Of a stretch of DNA of 64,000 nucleotides, positions 1 through 13,789 are shown piece by piece. Both the position numbers and the translations under genes were made by a program. The notes below the pieces were generated by a model. It saw only the letters and a program-made list of their open reading frames with translations, searched no databases and was not told the DNA's origin. How positions within the stretch are numbered: the stretch's first letter is position 1; each line of letters opens with the position of its first letter. Origin of the DNA: Acanthacorydalis orientalis (taxonomy: Eukaryota > Arthropoda > Insecta > Megaloptera > Corydalidae); assembly GCA_034766995.1 (NCBI GenBank), contig CM068318.1, positions 40,374,125 through 40,438,124 of the forward strand, written 5' to 3'.

Positions 1-1022
1 TTGTAATCTTTTCTTGTACATACCTTGTGTATCAATATGTACACATCACGTAAAATATATCATGCTACAAATTTATAGAAAAAAGATATTTGTAATTTTC
101 TTAATCTTCTGTTTGTAAGCTTTGTAATGAAAGTCATTGTTTATGGACAATGAAATTACCGACCATGTTAGTTTTTATAAAGTATGTACAGCTAGTTCTA
201 TAAAATACCCTATATTCTTATGATTCAGAAAAGTGAAATATAAACAGTACTAAGTAGATAAACATTCTTTTAGACAACATGTTTTCATAACTGACTGTTT
301 TTACAATGAAAAAAATTCTTTGTTTCATAAAAAAAATATACATCGTCTTGAAAGCAGTGAACTTTTTCTTCTGGACAAGAAATAATTTAAAAAAATGTTA
401 TATACCATAAATGGCAATATGTTAAATTTTAATATTGTGAATTCAAATGTTCATTATTAGATTTAAATATTGGTTTAATAAAAATATTAAGTTGTTTACA
501 TTAAAAAGTTTTGATATATATATATATATATCTGTGTGTTTGTATATACATATGTGTTTATATACATGAAACCAGTAATATCAGAAACTAAAAAATATTT
601 ATATATTCAATAGTAAATGTTCATAAACTAATAAAAATACTTGAATGTATGAATTTAATCATGTTCTAATTTAAATAAAATCAAGAAACACTGCCGAAAA
701 GTGTTTCTAAAAGATGAAAGGGATAACTTAACTAAAAAACAATGTTTTCATGCAAAATTCTAAAAACTTAAAGTTCGTGATGCAAATTATACACTTAAAA
801 AACATATTTTATCTATTATTTGGTATATAGAAAAAATTATTAAAAAAATTAAACATTTCTTTTATCTAATCATAGCAATGAATAACTTAATTCTAAGTAT
901 AGCAACCCCAAATACACTACTTTTTACTACATAATATTTCTTCTTCAAATTTTAATTTATTAAAATTAGAAATCACTTATTAATATAGCTACAAATAGAA
1001 AAAATATTTTAAATAAACTAAC
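1..1022 (-). other. Rtf1 intron sequence, open at the window edge
   Basis: AT-rich sequence downstream of the Rtf1 exon-4 donor (GT at 1022-1021 on the minus strand). I see no coding block resembling the Plus3 domain here. It includes a short (AT)n run near 514-533. Confidence 0.6.
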
Positions 1023-2320
1023 CGATGGAGCTCTAGGCGGAGGTGATGCACCTTTAGTATCACTTTCACTATCATCTGAATAAATGTCGGAAGCTTTAAG
1101 CTTCACAGTCTGTTTTGTCGGTGACATGGCAGCAAGCTCTTCACGTTTACGTTGTTCTTCACGTCTCTGTACTTCTTGTTCCTCTTTTCTTTCACGTCTC
1201 GCTTTCAATTCAGCCATCGCATTCACACGTTTATCTACTCGACCTCGGTTCTCTTCGACGGTTTTTTTTCTCTCTTTGGAACGTTCTTTGTGGTCAGCAC
1301 CTTTCCATCTTTCTTTTGCACGTTCTGCTTTTTTTGCTAGGCGTAACTTTTTTTCTATTTCAAATCTAGGAATTAAAAAAAACATTAAGAAATAACAAAG
1401 AATTTTTAAACATGTTTAAAAACACTTTTTTATATATAAAATCAAAAAGATATATTCAATGTATTATAAATTTTAATTTATTGTACATACATTCAACTGT
1501 CATGTAAACAAATTAAATCAAAAAATATGTATTGTTTTCAACTGTCAATATGAAAATGGTATTATTTTCAATTTACTATATCAGAATTGTTCATAATTAA
1601 ATAATTTATTAATCAATTTTAATTAAACTAACACACATTTTACTATACACAATCATCACTATTCAATATCACTATACCTTGTTTTCATTAATTCTCTTTG
1701 TTCGATACGTTTAAAAATTTCGGTTTCTCTTTCTTTTTCAGTAAGACTTGCGAGTCGGGCTCTATCTTCTTCATCTCCCATGAGTTGGTCATCGTATCCA
1801 TCATTGAATTCTTCTTCACTACCACTTGAAGATCCACCTGATGACACTTCACCTTCCTCTGGTTCTGAAGAAGCATCTGAAAAATGTTATTATAAGAAAA
1901 TGCTTTGAAAGGTTATAAAAACATGTACACAAAAGCACACCTTGAGAATTTTTACTATTATTAGTAACATTGGAAGAAACATCTGCATTATTTGTAGTTG
2001 GGCTTTCATCTTCAGACGAACTGTCACTATCAGAACCTTCAGATGACTTTGCCGGAGCCGGTTTCTTTTTTTTCTTTTTCTTTTTAGCTAAACTAAGAAG
2101 TTCCTGAAAATAAAAATAAAAAGTAAATGCGAAACGTAAGCGGCAATTACTAACAGAACAAACTAATAAAATCTAATCAAAAAATATACTTTTCTGTTAA
2201 ACATTTTATGAATTGTATTATTAATTTAAGGTTAAGTTGTAAATTTACCGAATCTAGGTCGCTAGACTCTTCGTTACTTGAATCAGAATCGATCAGTGCT
2301 TGATTTTTTCGTTTACCCAT
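1023..2320 (-). CDS. Rtf1: RNA polymerase-associated protein Rtf1, N-terminal part (exons 1-4, cut by window edge)
   Basis: Rtf1 is a Paf1-complex component; its histone modification domain stimulates H2B ubiquitination and its Plus3 domain binds Spt5. Four exons on the minus strand join in phase: 2320-2249, 2103-1941, 1876-1678 and 1365-1023 (72, 163, 199 and 343 bp; 259 codons), all with GT-AG borders. The start is [15 protein letters not shown], followed by an acidic Ser/Asp/Glu stretch and a Lys run. Then comes the highly recognisable [17 protein letters not shown] block, and the charged helix [19 protein letters not shown], which is the histone modification domain. The exon-4 tail has the segment [12 protein letters not shown]. 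The Plus3 domain and C terminus are not in the window: the last visible intron runs off the left edge. No stops or frameshifts seen. Identity is from recalled family sequence, not a search. Confidence 0.93.
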
Positions 2321-2694
2321 CTTCGTAACTGTTTAAAAATCGTTATAAAAAAGTGTGATCGATAGAATTAGTGCTGTGCAACGCTATATACACACTGTTA
2401 ATTACTAACAGTTTCTTGACCGGCCTCCATGGTTGTCAAACGAGATTGACCAACATGAGGAATTCATAATATCGCTCAAATAATATATATGTATATACAT
2501 ATTTTGAATGTTACAGAAAATTAAATAAAAATCGTATCATAATATGACATTATTTTAGTTGAATTAAAAAGATATTCTTTTTACTATAGTAACAGTAATT
2601 AAATTTTTATTTGACATATTTGTTTACTATTTTGAAATTTACTTTTACTAATTTTCTATGTCAACCAACGCTGCATACTTTGTACAAGTTTATG

Positions 2695-2698
<4 letters not shown>

Positions 2699-2777
<79 letters not shown>
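2699..2777. repeat. (AT)n microsatellite, about 79 bp
   Basis: Uninterrupted TA dinucleotide run in the Rtf1-BPNT1 intergenic region, followed by a short GT-rich stretch. Confidence 0.95.
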
Positions 2778-2778
<1 letters not shown>

Positions 2779-5370
2779 GCGTGTGTGTACGTCCTGTATT
2801 TTTGTCTTTTAATCATCATTTAATTTTTAATTAAGTCATACAAGCAATTCAGCGCGATGTGAAGAATTTCAAATTTAGCGCTCAATTAAAAGTTCAGATA
2901 CGTTCGATACGTTACAATTATACTTAATTTGTTCACTAATAAAATCGTGTTACATTTGATGATATATTAAACTTTTATAAAATTAAATCAAAAAATTACC
3001 TCTATTAATATCACGAATTAGACCATGCATGTTATAAAATTTACACTCAATTTATGATTTTGATCGATAGTAAAATTTCTAGTCAACTACACGTAATGAA
3101 CGTAATTGTCTAAACTTTCATTTTTAGTAAGTTTTATTTTACGACACTTTGAAACCACTCTAGTTTAAATTGAAAAATAGTACTAAAATCGTTTACAAAA
3201 TCTACATTAATTTTCACAATATATACACTGTTGAAAGTTTTTGAGTTATAAATTTCAAATCAGTATTGGGTTTGGGACCATGTAACAATTAGGGCTACAC
3301 CAGGATTGTTTAACAAAATTTTTACAAAAAGCATGTTGCAACTAACGAATCCTATTTATAGACAAAAATATAACATCTGACTAGAATTTATTTATCAATG
3401 ATATAATATGAAAATATAGCCAATATTACAGTTTTTGTGATAAATGAATTCAATTCCATATAAAAAAAAAACATAGAATTATATCTATATCTTGTGATAT
3501 CATATCTGCATTAAAAAGAATGGCTTTTGTTAGTGATTTATTGATGAGCTATCTTTTTAATTTTAGAATTTCTAGAAAAATGTTATAATTATAAAACAGA
3601 AAATGTTTGATAATATAAACATTATTTACCTTTGTATCTCTTTTGAAAAAAATATAAAATATTCATAAGGTTGTGCCCTTAAATCCCTTATACTTTAAAA
3701 GTATATAAAAGTAATAAATGAGTGTCATTAACTTACATTAAAATATGGATATAAATACAAACAAATTGAAGCTGTACAAAAGTCCTCAGAGTTAATAATT
3801 ACTTATAATTTTGAAAATGCATCCATGCAATTGTTACAAACTATACAGAAATTAGTTTTCCAAAACAATCTAAAATATTTTAATAAAATTGAAATTTCTT
3901 TTTTATACTTTGCTGAAAGTAGACCTAAAAATGAGAAAATCATCATGAAAGTGTGTTAAATATCAGATTTTTGCTAACAATTCAGTAGTATTAACTTCAT
4001 TGTTTATCAAAATCATATAAAAATTAAAAAAATATTGAAACATATAAAGTTTATTCCTTAAAATAAAAACGTTGATCTATGAAACAATAAAATAACAACA
4101 TTTAAATCAAAACATGAAATATATTTATCAAATAGTTAACAATTGTGCGTTTGCAGCTTACTAAGCTTAATATTTTATGTTGTTAAACACATGGTTTTAC
4201 ATTTGTTTTATTAAATTTGATTCTTTTCATAATCTATGCAATTATATAATAATCAAATGATAGTTTAACATAATTATAATTTAGTTATATGGAATAAATA
4301 TTCCAAACCATTGTGTAAACATACATAAATCTGTAAATACTGTGAATTATAATCAAGAAAACATTTTTAGGAAGACAAGATGAAATGTTAAAATACTTTT
4401 TTACATACCATTTTAAAATGCTTTGTTCTTTATTTGACCCGTGTTAAAAAATATATAAAAAAATAATAAATTATATTTTTCTTGAAAAGCAGAGTATTAG
4501 TTGATCTAATTTATCTCAATTGAAACTTGATGTAGATTCAATAGGTTCTATTCAATTTTTTAAATACTATCTGATCAAACTTGGATGGTTTGATATTTTC
4601 ATTTCACATAATTTCTATTAGATCTACATCTGAAAATAGTACAAAATGTTCGATTTTAAAAAAACAATAACAGATAGGAGTAATTATTTACCTGTTTTCT
4701 ATACTTCAAATCATGATTATAATAGTATTACAAGTAATTCAAAACCAGCATTTGATATAAACTTTGTTTTCGATTTTGTTTTAATTTGTTTATACTTTAA
4801 TTGGTACAATAAAAAGTAATTAAACAAGAATTAGGGTCAGTACTTTCTTTTCTAAAAAATATATTCAATAATCATTGTGAAGTAAAAATATAAATATCTT
4901 CATTAATATTATTTATAGTTTATTACTGAGTCACAGTAACTCATTTTCTTATAGTATGATCTTTTAAAAACATGACATATATACTACATCTCATGGCAAT
5001 TAAAACATTAAATACGTTTATTCATTATTTCACCGATGAAAAATACATTTTCAATATTACACATAGAAGTAAGCCTCCATCCATTTATACAATTTTAACT
5101 TCATTTTGGAGCACATAAAGATTTGGGGTTTCTAGTACTATACTTGTTTCTATCGATTATATGATTAAAAATTCAATTCTTTTTAATAAAAACTATTTCA
5201 TTTTTATACATGATGGATATGCAACAAACTAGAAAAATAACATTTATAAATCAGATATTTAAAAATTAATTCTGAATTTAGTGATGTAAAGAGAAAAATT
5301 ATCAACTATACAATTAAACAGATTAATAATTATCAATTTTATATTATGTATTATATCTAGAAAATAGTAC

Positions 5371-5416
5371 ATATATATGTATATATATGTATATATATAT
5401 ACATATATATACACAT
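5371..5416. repeat. Interrupted (AT)n microsatellite
   Basis: TA dinucleotides broken by single TG/CA steps at regular distance. Confidence 0.85.
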
Positions 5417-5559
5417 GTACTCTCACACAAACATACTTATTCGCACACAGATATATGAATAAGTAATACAAATATTTTAATACTATGACTATTTCCACTT
5501 TATTGTAAACATGTAACATTTTAAATGAGAGTAATTAACCAGGATCATCGTATTGTTGT

Positions 5560-5870
5560 CCGTTTTTTTGGAATCAAGACAACCATGTACTAGATCTTAT
5601 TCCCTAGCTAGAAACAAGTTGTATCGAATTTGTAATTTTGTGAATGTTTCAATTTCATTATCAAAGACCACCTTTATGTGTTACTAAATATTTACATACT
5701 GAACAGCTTTAATAAAACTGTTTTTTTTACCATTGTCTGAAATGCTGTACATGTACCAAAGTGTTATTGACTAATACCTGTATGGATGTTTTGCAACTAA
5801 CTAGCACTTTTGTTACTTAATTTTGATGATTTACAACAAAGCGGGAACAGCCTTACTATATTAATTCTTG
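5560..5870. repeat. Dispersed repeat, copy 1 (unclassified)
   Basis: Shares a collinear series of words with 16850-17150: a tAGAAACAAGTTG word, then an AATTTGT word, TTTCAATTTC, an 'accACCTtTATG/tCCATCTcTAT' block, and near its end TTTGTTAyTTAAT followed by GCGGGAACAGCC/GGTGAGAACATCC. Neither copy has an obvious reading frame, and no terminal inverted repeats were recognised. Confidence 0.45.
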
Positions 5871-7282
5871 CTTTCTATCACTGTCTACTTTTATTTAGTG
5901 AATCTATGTGTTAAAATTCAATTTGGCATCGTTGGTCACTATTTTCGTAAATTAAAAACATCCGATTTAAAAATAAAGAATATATGAATTTTGAAAATTT
6001 TGCTCACATTTTTCATTTCAATTTACCAAAAAAATTGTTTCAGAAACAATTGATATTTTTAAAGTCACATATGGATAACCATGGGTTATAGAACTAAATT
6101 TAATGATTTTTCTTGCATTATTTACTTATACCAATTGCATAAAGTTAACAGTTTATCAAAATAGATACCTATATAAAAGGAAAATAAATGTATATGAGAA
6201 TTATAAATAGATTAAAAATATCAAGATGAAATTTACAGATAAAAATCACAGACATTAATCTCTTTCAAAATAAACTCAGCATGTATTCACCTATTTTACT
6301 GCCTAATAAATGGTGAAAGTGTGTAACTTTCATCCTTAATTCAATAATTGCCTTACTATTTTTCTACTTTTTAATATTTTCAAGTTTATAATAGTCGAAA
6401 AAATTTAAGGAATCAATTACAGCAATTTACATATTAATACATAAAAAAAATATTACAATATTACCATAAATCTTCAATTAAATGGTATTTCTTTTTGGTA
6501 ATAATTTTCTATGACAGTTTATAAAGGCATTGTAATAGTTGTTGAAATTTTAACTGAAAAACACTTTTTCATTAAATGTATAATAAAACAATCACCTTTT
6601 TGATTTTATTATGTGCTTTTTATACTTTTTAATTTTGATTGAAAATAGACAAAAATGTAATTGTATTTATTGTTATTCATTTTCTTGGGTATGTTTCAAT
6701 TCGAAGCACTGAAAAAAATTATGAATGATAATTATGAAATCTTCAAATTAAAAGTGTAATCATTTTATAAACACATTTCTATCTTAAACTGTTAATTATT
6801 CTTCATATTTTCACATAATTTACATTGATTCCTTTAAATTATTATATGTACATACATTACTTGTATCAATCAAACAAAAAAGTTCAATATTAATAATATA
6901 GTTCAAATTTAAAACAGCAATTCTATTTTTATTTTTCTTATTTAATGTATGTCCTAATATTTTACCTAGATTTTCTTTGAATCAAATATTAAAGCATTAT
7001 ATTTTGTATAAGAATAGAATTTTCTTTTGGAAAGTTTTGTGAATATACATCTGAATCACAATTATAAAGTAAATATCAGTTTCAGAATTTAAAAAAGAAG
7101 TTATTTTGATATATCTAATAAAATATAAAGAAAAAATTAAACTGACACAAAAAAGAATACAAAATTCTAGCATAATCAAATATTAATGATATACAAATTA
7201 AACTATTCTATATATATTTCATTCACCTGTACTTCATTTATTTTAACATTTCCCATTTAAAAAAAATAAGAATTTTCAACAA

Positions 7283-7288
7283 TTTATT
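7283..7288 (-). promoter_or_regulatory. Possible BPNT1 polyadenylation signal (AATAAA)
   Basis: AATAAA on the minus strand, about 280 bases after the BPNT1 stop. Such hexamers are frequent by chance in this AT-rich DNA, so this is only a candidate. Confidence 0.25.
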
Positions 7289-7566
7289 ATTACCAATGTA
7301 GTTATTTTAAAATAGAAACTATTTAAACAATAATATAGACTATTAAAGTTAAATTACCTTATCAATGATGAATATGCCATTAAAAGGTATTTGAAATTCT
7401 GCTTAGAAGAGTGATGAATGTTTAATAATAGCAATTGATTAAAGCCTGTTATAGCCTCTAATTACATCATATTCATGAAACAGTCAGCAGGGAAAGTTAA
7501 AACAAATGGATTAAATAAAAATAGAAAATTAAAAAATATACTAACAAAAATTTCCTATAAAAACAT

Positions 7567-9531
7567 CTAAATCAAAGCTTGTTTTACTGTTTCTGGTATT
7601 CTTTGAAGTAAACTGGAATGATCAGTCGCTCGTGCTGTTGCTAGAACACCTCCTTTATTTGGGAATGGTACGTCAGCATTATAAAGATATTGCTTCCCAT
7701 GCATATCAGTTAATAAACCTCCTGCTGCAGCCAGTACAGCTTCTGGAGCACATGTATCCCATTTTTTACAACCGGCACTTGCAAAAACATATGCGTTTGC
7801 TTTGCCTTCCATTAGAAGTAGAACCTATTAAAATTAATGCAGTATTTAGTCTGTTTAAACATGTTACAAATACCCAAAACATTTATATTTTTTCAATACA
7901 ATAATTCTACTTGGATTTTTTCAATCACAAATAATTTATGTTCTTTTTAATAAATTTTCAGTTGTAATTCAATAATTCAAACATTATATTTAAACACATA
8001 CATACCTTATGACCAGCACCTCCCACTTTCAATATTTCATCAGCTTGAAGGGCATCAAGTGCATCTTGAACTAATTTATTAGAGTGCGACCTAGTCGTAG
8101 TAATGATGAAACGATCTTTAGGAGGTTCATTTGGCACAAAACCTCCAACTCCTGATTCTTTCACACCCCATATAGTGCGACCTTTTCTATCTGGCGGACC
8201 ATACGGTTGATGAATAACACCTGCAACAGCTTCCCCATTGACAGCAATGCCTATTAATACTGTTACATGTTCCAGAAGACCTATAAATTGAGTATTATTT
8301 TTTTATACACAATTATATATTTTTCATTTGATTAAAAAAAACATTCATTATATAAATTAACCTTTAGTATACTCTGAAGTTCCATCTAAAGGATCGACCC
8401 AAATTATTACATCCTTTTCGGTTATTGTCTTTAATTTATCTGGACATTCTAAGCCAAGCTCTGCAGGTTCTGATGTTGTAACTATCCAGTCACTGGGAAC
8501 TTCACAGGGTCCAGCACTAGGACCTTCTTCACCTATGATTGTAATCGATGGATATTGCCGTGATAGAGATGCAATTATACACTTTTGTGCAGATCTATCA
8601 GCTTCAGTTTGTAAATCGTTCTTTCCCTATAAAATTATATTTTTTTAATATTTGGATTATAATTGCTTAACTTATTTAGTATTAAAGTTAACTGAAATAT
8701 ACATAACTTATAAAATCTCACTAAATTACATCAAATAACAATATTTCATCCCTAAAATTTAATTATTTTCATAAACAAATCTTATAATTTGAAACTTGTA
8801 ATTATGATTCATAAATTTAAAGTAACAATCTTATATGTAATTCATAAGATAAACTCTTAAAACAATTAGTTTCTTTAAATTTATAGTTTACTTATCTACA
8901 CAGATTTTGATATGAAAGAAATATACAAAGAAAGATAAGTGATAAGCAATATTTAAATATATTTTTTCTGATTGAAATATAAGATGTCTTTAAATTATAA
9001 ACATATGTGATGATAGAAACTTCCAGTTAGTCAAGCATTAATACATTTAACACTCGATTCTATTGATTTAAACATGAACAACTAATTATTTATCAATGAT
9101 TTTATAGCAACTACAATAATTTATATGAAAAATGATACACAAAACTAATACTACTGTCATTATGAACTTTTCTTATTGTCTGTTCAGTATGAAAGTCAAG
9201 CAGTCAGTAATATTGATTGTATAAGACTTGCTTTAGCCAATTTTAATAATCATGTAAAAAATAATGAAACTGATATTTACTTCTTACTTTTTTCCAATTG
9301 GAGAGTTCATTTTAAAATAAACTTATTTTCAGGAAGTTTTTTACATATCACTATATCAACATTTTTGGAAAAATATATTAATAAATAAATACAATAAAAA
9401 CAAATCCTTACTTTGTCTACTATGCCTAATTCACCTTCAGCCATAATATCTCTTATTATTTTCCCAGCTCTTGTAGCAGCGGCAACTGATGATGAGACTA
9501 ACCTCAAAATTAAAGGAACGTTTTGTGCCAT
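7567..9531 (-). CDS. BPNT1: 3'(2'),5'-bisphosphate nucleotidase 1 (BPNT1-like), complete
   Basis: Enzyme of the Li+-sensitive, Mg2+-dependent inositol-monophosphatase superfamily. BPNT1 removes the 3'-phosphate of PAP, a by-product of sulfation, to give AMP, and can also act on inositol 1,4-bisphosphate. Four coding exons on the minus strand (9531-9412, 8626-8362, 8280-8006, 7824-7567; 120, 265, 275 and 258 bp) join in phase into 305 residues plus stop, close to the usual vertebrate length of about 308. Visible family motifs: the IGEEG metal ligand block (around residue 70), WVDPLDGTSEY (metal-binding DPxDGT, around 120), TTTRSHSNKLV, VGGAGHK, and WDTCAPEAVLAAAGG near the C terminus. All borders are GT-AG. 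No stop, frameshift or missing metal ligand was seen, so it looks functional. Other superfamily members (inositol monophosphatase, IMPAD1/BPNT2) fit less well: no N-terminal membrane anchor, and the TTTRSHSNKL block is BPNT1-type. Confidence 0.95.
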
Positions 9532-9536
9532 TATTC

Positions 9537-9632
9537 CTAGAATGAACCAATACAAAAATATAAATTTATTAGTTATTATGGTACAGTAATAAAAGCACTA
9601 TAAAAAACAATAAGAAAATATTAAAAAGTTAC
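9537..9632 (-). other. BPNT1: Probable 5'UTR intron of BPNT1
   Basis: On the minus strand a polypyrimidine-poor acceptor ending in TAG lies 5 bases before the ATG, and a donor CTG|GTAACT lies 96 bases upstream. This implies a non-coding first exon starting at or above 9633. It is inferred from splice-site shape only. Confidence 0.5.
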
Positions 9633-10371
9633 CAGTATCAGCAACTACTGAATGGTGATTAATAATACAATTAAACTTGCAAAACACTTCAATGATCACT
9701 AAATTTATTGGTGTGACTTTTGCAAATGATATTACTTTATGATTATGATATTATGTGTTTCAAGGGGTATTTTTTTATAAATGCGACCGTGTACGGTTAT
9801 TAAAACTGAAGGTCGAACAATGTATGAAACGTGATTTCTTTCGGTACTAAGCTGAAGTTTTTTTTGCATTTACTTTAAATGATATATTTTCAATTACTTT
9901 CCCGCGGTCAATACAAATCCAATCGATTTACAACTGTATGAAATACGTACATGTACTTTATTACATTAAGGATCACTATATTACACTGATTTTAATTTTT
10001 TTACATTAATTCTCACTGAACATTATCTACGTATGGACAATACATTCAAAAAATAAATTTATATTTAAATCTGATTATAATTCAGATAATTTTAAATCAG
10101 ATTACACTTGTACTATGTATGCGAAGTACAATGCTAAAAATTGTACTATCAAAAAAAAAAAAAACACGCTATCTACAATATTGAAAACAACTAATTGATT
10201 CGAGGTTGAGCTAAAATGTGGTTTGAAAATGAGCTAAGCATACGTAGTCAACTTTTTAGCTAAACTTAATATATTTCAAAATATTGTAATTTGCCAAAAT
10301 TCAGAGAAGACATCTATATTAATTTTTTCCATAGTAAAATTCTGACACTGGCTCAATCATCACTTTCAAAA

Positions 10372-10790
10372 ATGAATTCTTTTTCACTCGACAAACCATT
10401 TTATTTATTTATTTATATTTTTTATTAAAAATGTTCAGTAAATGATTATTGATAATTTTTGATTGTTACTTATGCTCATTTATGATATTGTTTCAATTCG
10501 TATTTGTTTCTCTAAATATATGTATTTATGATTATTATCTCAATTTACCTGTTTTCATTTTAATAATATTTAGATTTGTATTCGGTTGTTGCGAATGTAG
10601 TAATCGATTATTGAATGAAATTATAAAATTTGTTCCAATATAATGTTAGAATTGTAACTAAAATCACTTACAGAAATGAATTTTCGCTCACTCCACAAAC
10701 TGCAATAAAATTGATGATGAAAAATGTTCAATAAATGATTTTTGATCATTTTTGTTTGCTGCTTTTGCATATTTTGACGGACCCGCCATC
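10372..10790. mobile_element. Fold-back MITE family, two partial copies
   Basis: Two direct-orientation partial copies (10372-10490 and 10672-10790). Each has a TTCxCTC(C/G)ACAAAC-like outer word, then ATGTTCA(A/G)TAAATGAT, then a TTTTTGATTGTT/TTTTTGTTTGCT word and a 'TATG/TGC cAT' word. The second extends into GACGGAC and CATCTTCAAAGTG, matching the family core seen at 24.5, 31.2, 38.7 and 52.3 kb. Confidence 0.6.
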
Positions 10791-11050
10791 ATCTTCAAAG
10801 TGTACAGAAAAGTGTTTCAACAATCGGAAAATTTATTTTAAAATGAACTGATTGTCAAGAACATATTGTCTTTAGTACCTATATAACATTTTACGGAAAA
10901 ATATAGATTATCAAACGCATACAATAAAAATAAATCCTTATTTTTTCTACTAGGTCAAATTTATCGTTAGCTTTGATATTTCTCATTTTTTATTTAGTAT
11001 TTTTCATACAAAAATTGAGGATAATGAAACAGATGCGAATTTGTTAACAT

Positions 11051-11054
<4 letters not shown>

Positions 11055-11115
<61 letters not shown>
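11055..11115. repeat. (AT)n microsatellite
   Basis: Pure TA dinucleotide run of about 61 bp. Confidence 0.95.
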
Positions 11116-11116
<1 letters not shown>

Positions 11117-11777
11117 ACTTATGATAAAAACCTAAAAAGTAATCTTAAAGAGAATTTCATAGAAATGAAAAGAGATAATGGGAATCTTTTTAAAACCAAT
11201 GGAAACTATTTTGCCAAAGAGAACCATTGAATGCTATAATTTTTTAATAAAGAAAGGTTTATCAATATGGTCTATTTTTTACCTGACCTTGCATTTTATT
11301 CAAGTATATAATCTACATTATTTCCTTTCTTATTTTCACTCGGTCTTTCGCAGCCCACTAATAAATATTCTTCACTCAGGCATTTCCCGCATATCAGAGC
11401 TTTTAATTTCAAAAATCCATGTTGAAAACTAATAATATCATAAATATCCATCTTTTTCTTTCTATTTAGTTCACATTAATGAAATTCTCATTCTTGTTAC
11501 TCTAAAACAACTTAAAAAAATATAAATATAAAAACGTACATAAATACAAATAGATTATTATGGTGATATAAAAATACAACAAGTCAATTGTCAATAATCA
11601 AATAATTTATTTCTGTAAAAAATACAATAATATTATAATTATAGTAAACATTTTTTTTTAATTTCATGAACGCATTCGCATTATAAGTTTTATTACATGG
11701 GCATATTACATAGTGGCATAATAGTGTGTGAATTTTTGTGCAACGTGAGAATTATACATGTACTTACACATATACAT

Positions 11778-11778
<1 letters not shown>

Positions 11779-11827
<49 letters not shown>
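11779..11827. repeat. (AT)n microsatellite
   Basis: Pure TA dinucleotide run of about 49 bp. Confidence 0.95.
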
Positions 11828-11831
<4 letters not shown>

Positions 11832-12391
11832 ATAAAGTGTTGTGTTTATATAAAAGAACTGTGCAATACGCATGCCTTTTAAAAAATATCGTTTATTATC
11901 ATTATTTTCTATTTTCATAAACATGAATTATTTATAATAAACAATTAATATTAGATTTTTTTACAATAAGAACAATGAACAGATCCAAATATTACTCACA
12001 CAATATGGTCTATTATGACTTTGTATATATTAATATTTACAAATATATATTTATTGAAAGTTTTTTTAAAGATAAGTTAGATTCATTTCTGTATCAGTGG
12101 TCATTTTTATGCATATAAAAAAAACATGTTTATTACTATATAATTGAAAAATGTATAAAGTGTTCTCTATGAGGAACGGTATTCTTCATGTAAGAATATA
12201 AACAGGCTAATAAAGGAACTAGTACAAATACACATTTTGGAGCTTTAGTACATCTTTCTAGATTGTTACAAATGTAATTTTATAGAATTTCTTCTACAAT
12301 GTGACAATAGAATATTTTCAATTCCAATTGTATATTCAGTATCAATGAAAATCTAATGGGACTATTAAATTCCATTTTAAAAATATAATGT

Positions 12392-12394
<3 letters not shown>

Positions 12395-12458
<64 letters not shown>
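12395..12458. repeat. (AT)n microsatellite
   Basis: Pure TA dinucleotide run of about 64 bp. Confidence 0.95.
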
Positions 12459-12461
<3 letters not shown>

Positions 12462-12741
12462 GACAGATAGATCTGTCTATTACATAGAAAAAATTCGGAC
12501 GACGGTAAAAAAGTGGCATATGATAAGTAATCTGTAATACGTAGACAGGTTAAGGGTGAGGTAGACCAAAGTTCAGACTAACCTAACACCTGATGTATCT
12601 CCTGGCTCATAAGAACATAAAATACACCGTTGTAGTTATTTTTTCGTTCTTTCATTTTCAGCATTACCTAACACCATTTTTAATACAAAGATTGATATCC
12701 TTCGAGCAAAATTCTAAGCGCAGTAAGCAGGGAGGTTGCTC

Positions 12742-12744
<3 letters not shown>

Positions 12745-12809
<65 letters not shown>
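12745..12809. repeat. (AT)n microsatellite
   Basis: Pure TA dinucleotide run of about 65 bp. Confidence 0.95.
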
Positions 12810-12812
<3 letters not shown>

Positions 12813-13368
12813 TTAATGTACGGTATAATTTTGCTTCAGATATATTTTTATTCTCTTGATAATCAAAGAACAAATGAAAATTAATATCTCCCTTTTTCAA
12901 ATGAACTCCGATCAATTTCCACTATTTTTTAAACATGTTAGAAAGTATCAACTCTCAAAATTATGTATACATCAAAATTATAAATATACACTTTATATAT
13001 TAAGAATGAAGTTTTGTGTCAATCACTTCGAATAGTTTTAAAAATATGTATTGGTAAGATACGAACGATCGGTGAATAAAGAGGTAGTGAAAATGTGTTA
13101 AAAATCGAGTGCAATAATATTTTTTTTTTACAACGATATGTTTAAATTATAGTAAATTCAGTTTTCATATCTATATGCAACTGTATAACTCGGGTAATAT
13201 TTAAACTAATACATTTAATAAAATAATTGTTCTAAAAAAGTGTCCATACGTCTGTTTATTACGAAGCAGAAGAGTCTTTCTTTAATTCATTTTAGAAAAT
13301 AGATCAATATTAACTTTTATTATAAATTTGTTTTCAAAAAAGTCATACATATGTAAATTAAGAATTTG

Positions 13369-13370
<2 letters not shown>

Positions 13371-13409
<39 letters not shown>
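13371..13409. repeat. (AT)n microsatellite
   Basis: Pure TA dinucleotide run of about 39 bp. Confidence 0.95.
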
Positions 13410-13411
<2 letters not shown>

Positions 13412-13789
13412 ACGTAGGATTTAAACAGGGAGAACAGGTGGTACATTTTTGGGGGCGACAAATTTTGAAAAGCTAGAAATTTTATTTTCTCTCATAATTC
13501 CGATTCACAGCTAGATCAAATGTGAAATAAAAAATTAAATCTAAAAATTTTTGTTCAAATTTTGTCTTTTAAATTTATGTAACAGAACTTCAGGATTCGC
13601 ATTTTCTAATTAAATCGAATGAATGGTAAATTTTACATTTTTTTTTAGTAATCATTGATTTTTTTTCTGTTAAAATGTTTTCAAAATTACCAACGATCAC
13701 GGATTTCTTTTGATTTATTTGGACAAAATTTTGAGGGAGAGGGGCGGCATTTGATTGGTGGGTCAAGAGTGGCACCAAGTGTAAATCTG

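Larger units (their letters stand above)
2321..7566. other. Intergenic, AT-rich, no gene recognised
   Basis: Lies between the Rtf1 start (2320) and the BPNT1 stop (7567). It would hold the Rtf1 promoter at its left and the BPNT1 3'UTR at its right. Apart from an (AT)n array at 2699-2777, a smaller one at 5371-5416 and a dispersed repeat copy near 5.56-5.87 kb, I recognise nothing. The open frames here are short and low-complexity. Confidence 0.6.

Noticed and set aside
1084..1395. Plus-strand Ser/Phe-rich frame over the Rtf1 exon
   Set aside because: Antisense shadow of Rtf1 exon 4, which has clear homology, splice sites and consistent phase.
2611..2823. Open frames with long Ile-Tyr repeats (also at 11.7, 12.3, 12.6, 16.4, 21.6, 40.8, 43.0 and 61.1-61.7 kb)
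   Set aside because: They are translations of (AT)n microsatellites. Flanks have no protein-like composition or similarity, and both strands give equal frames.
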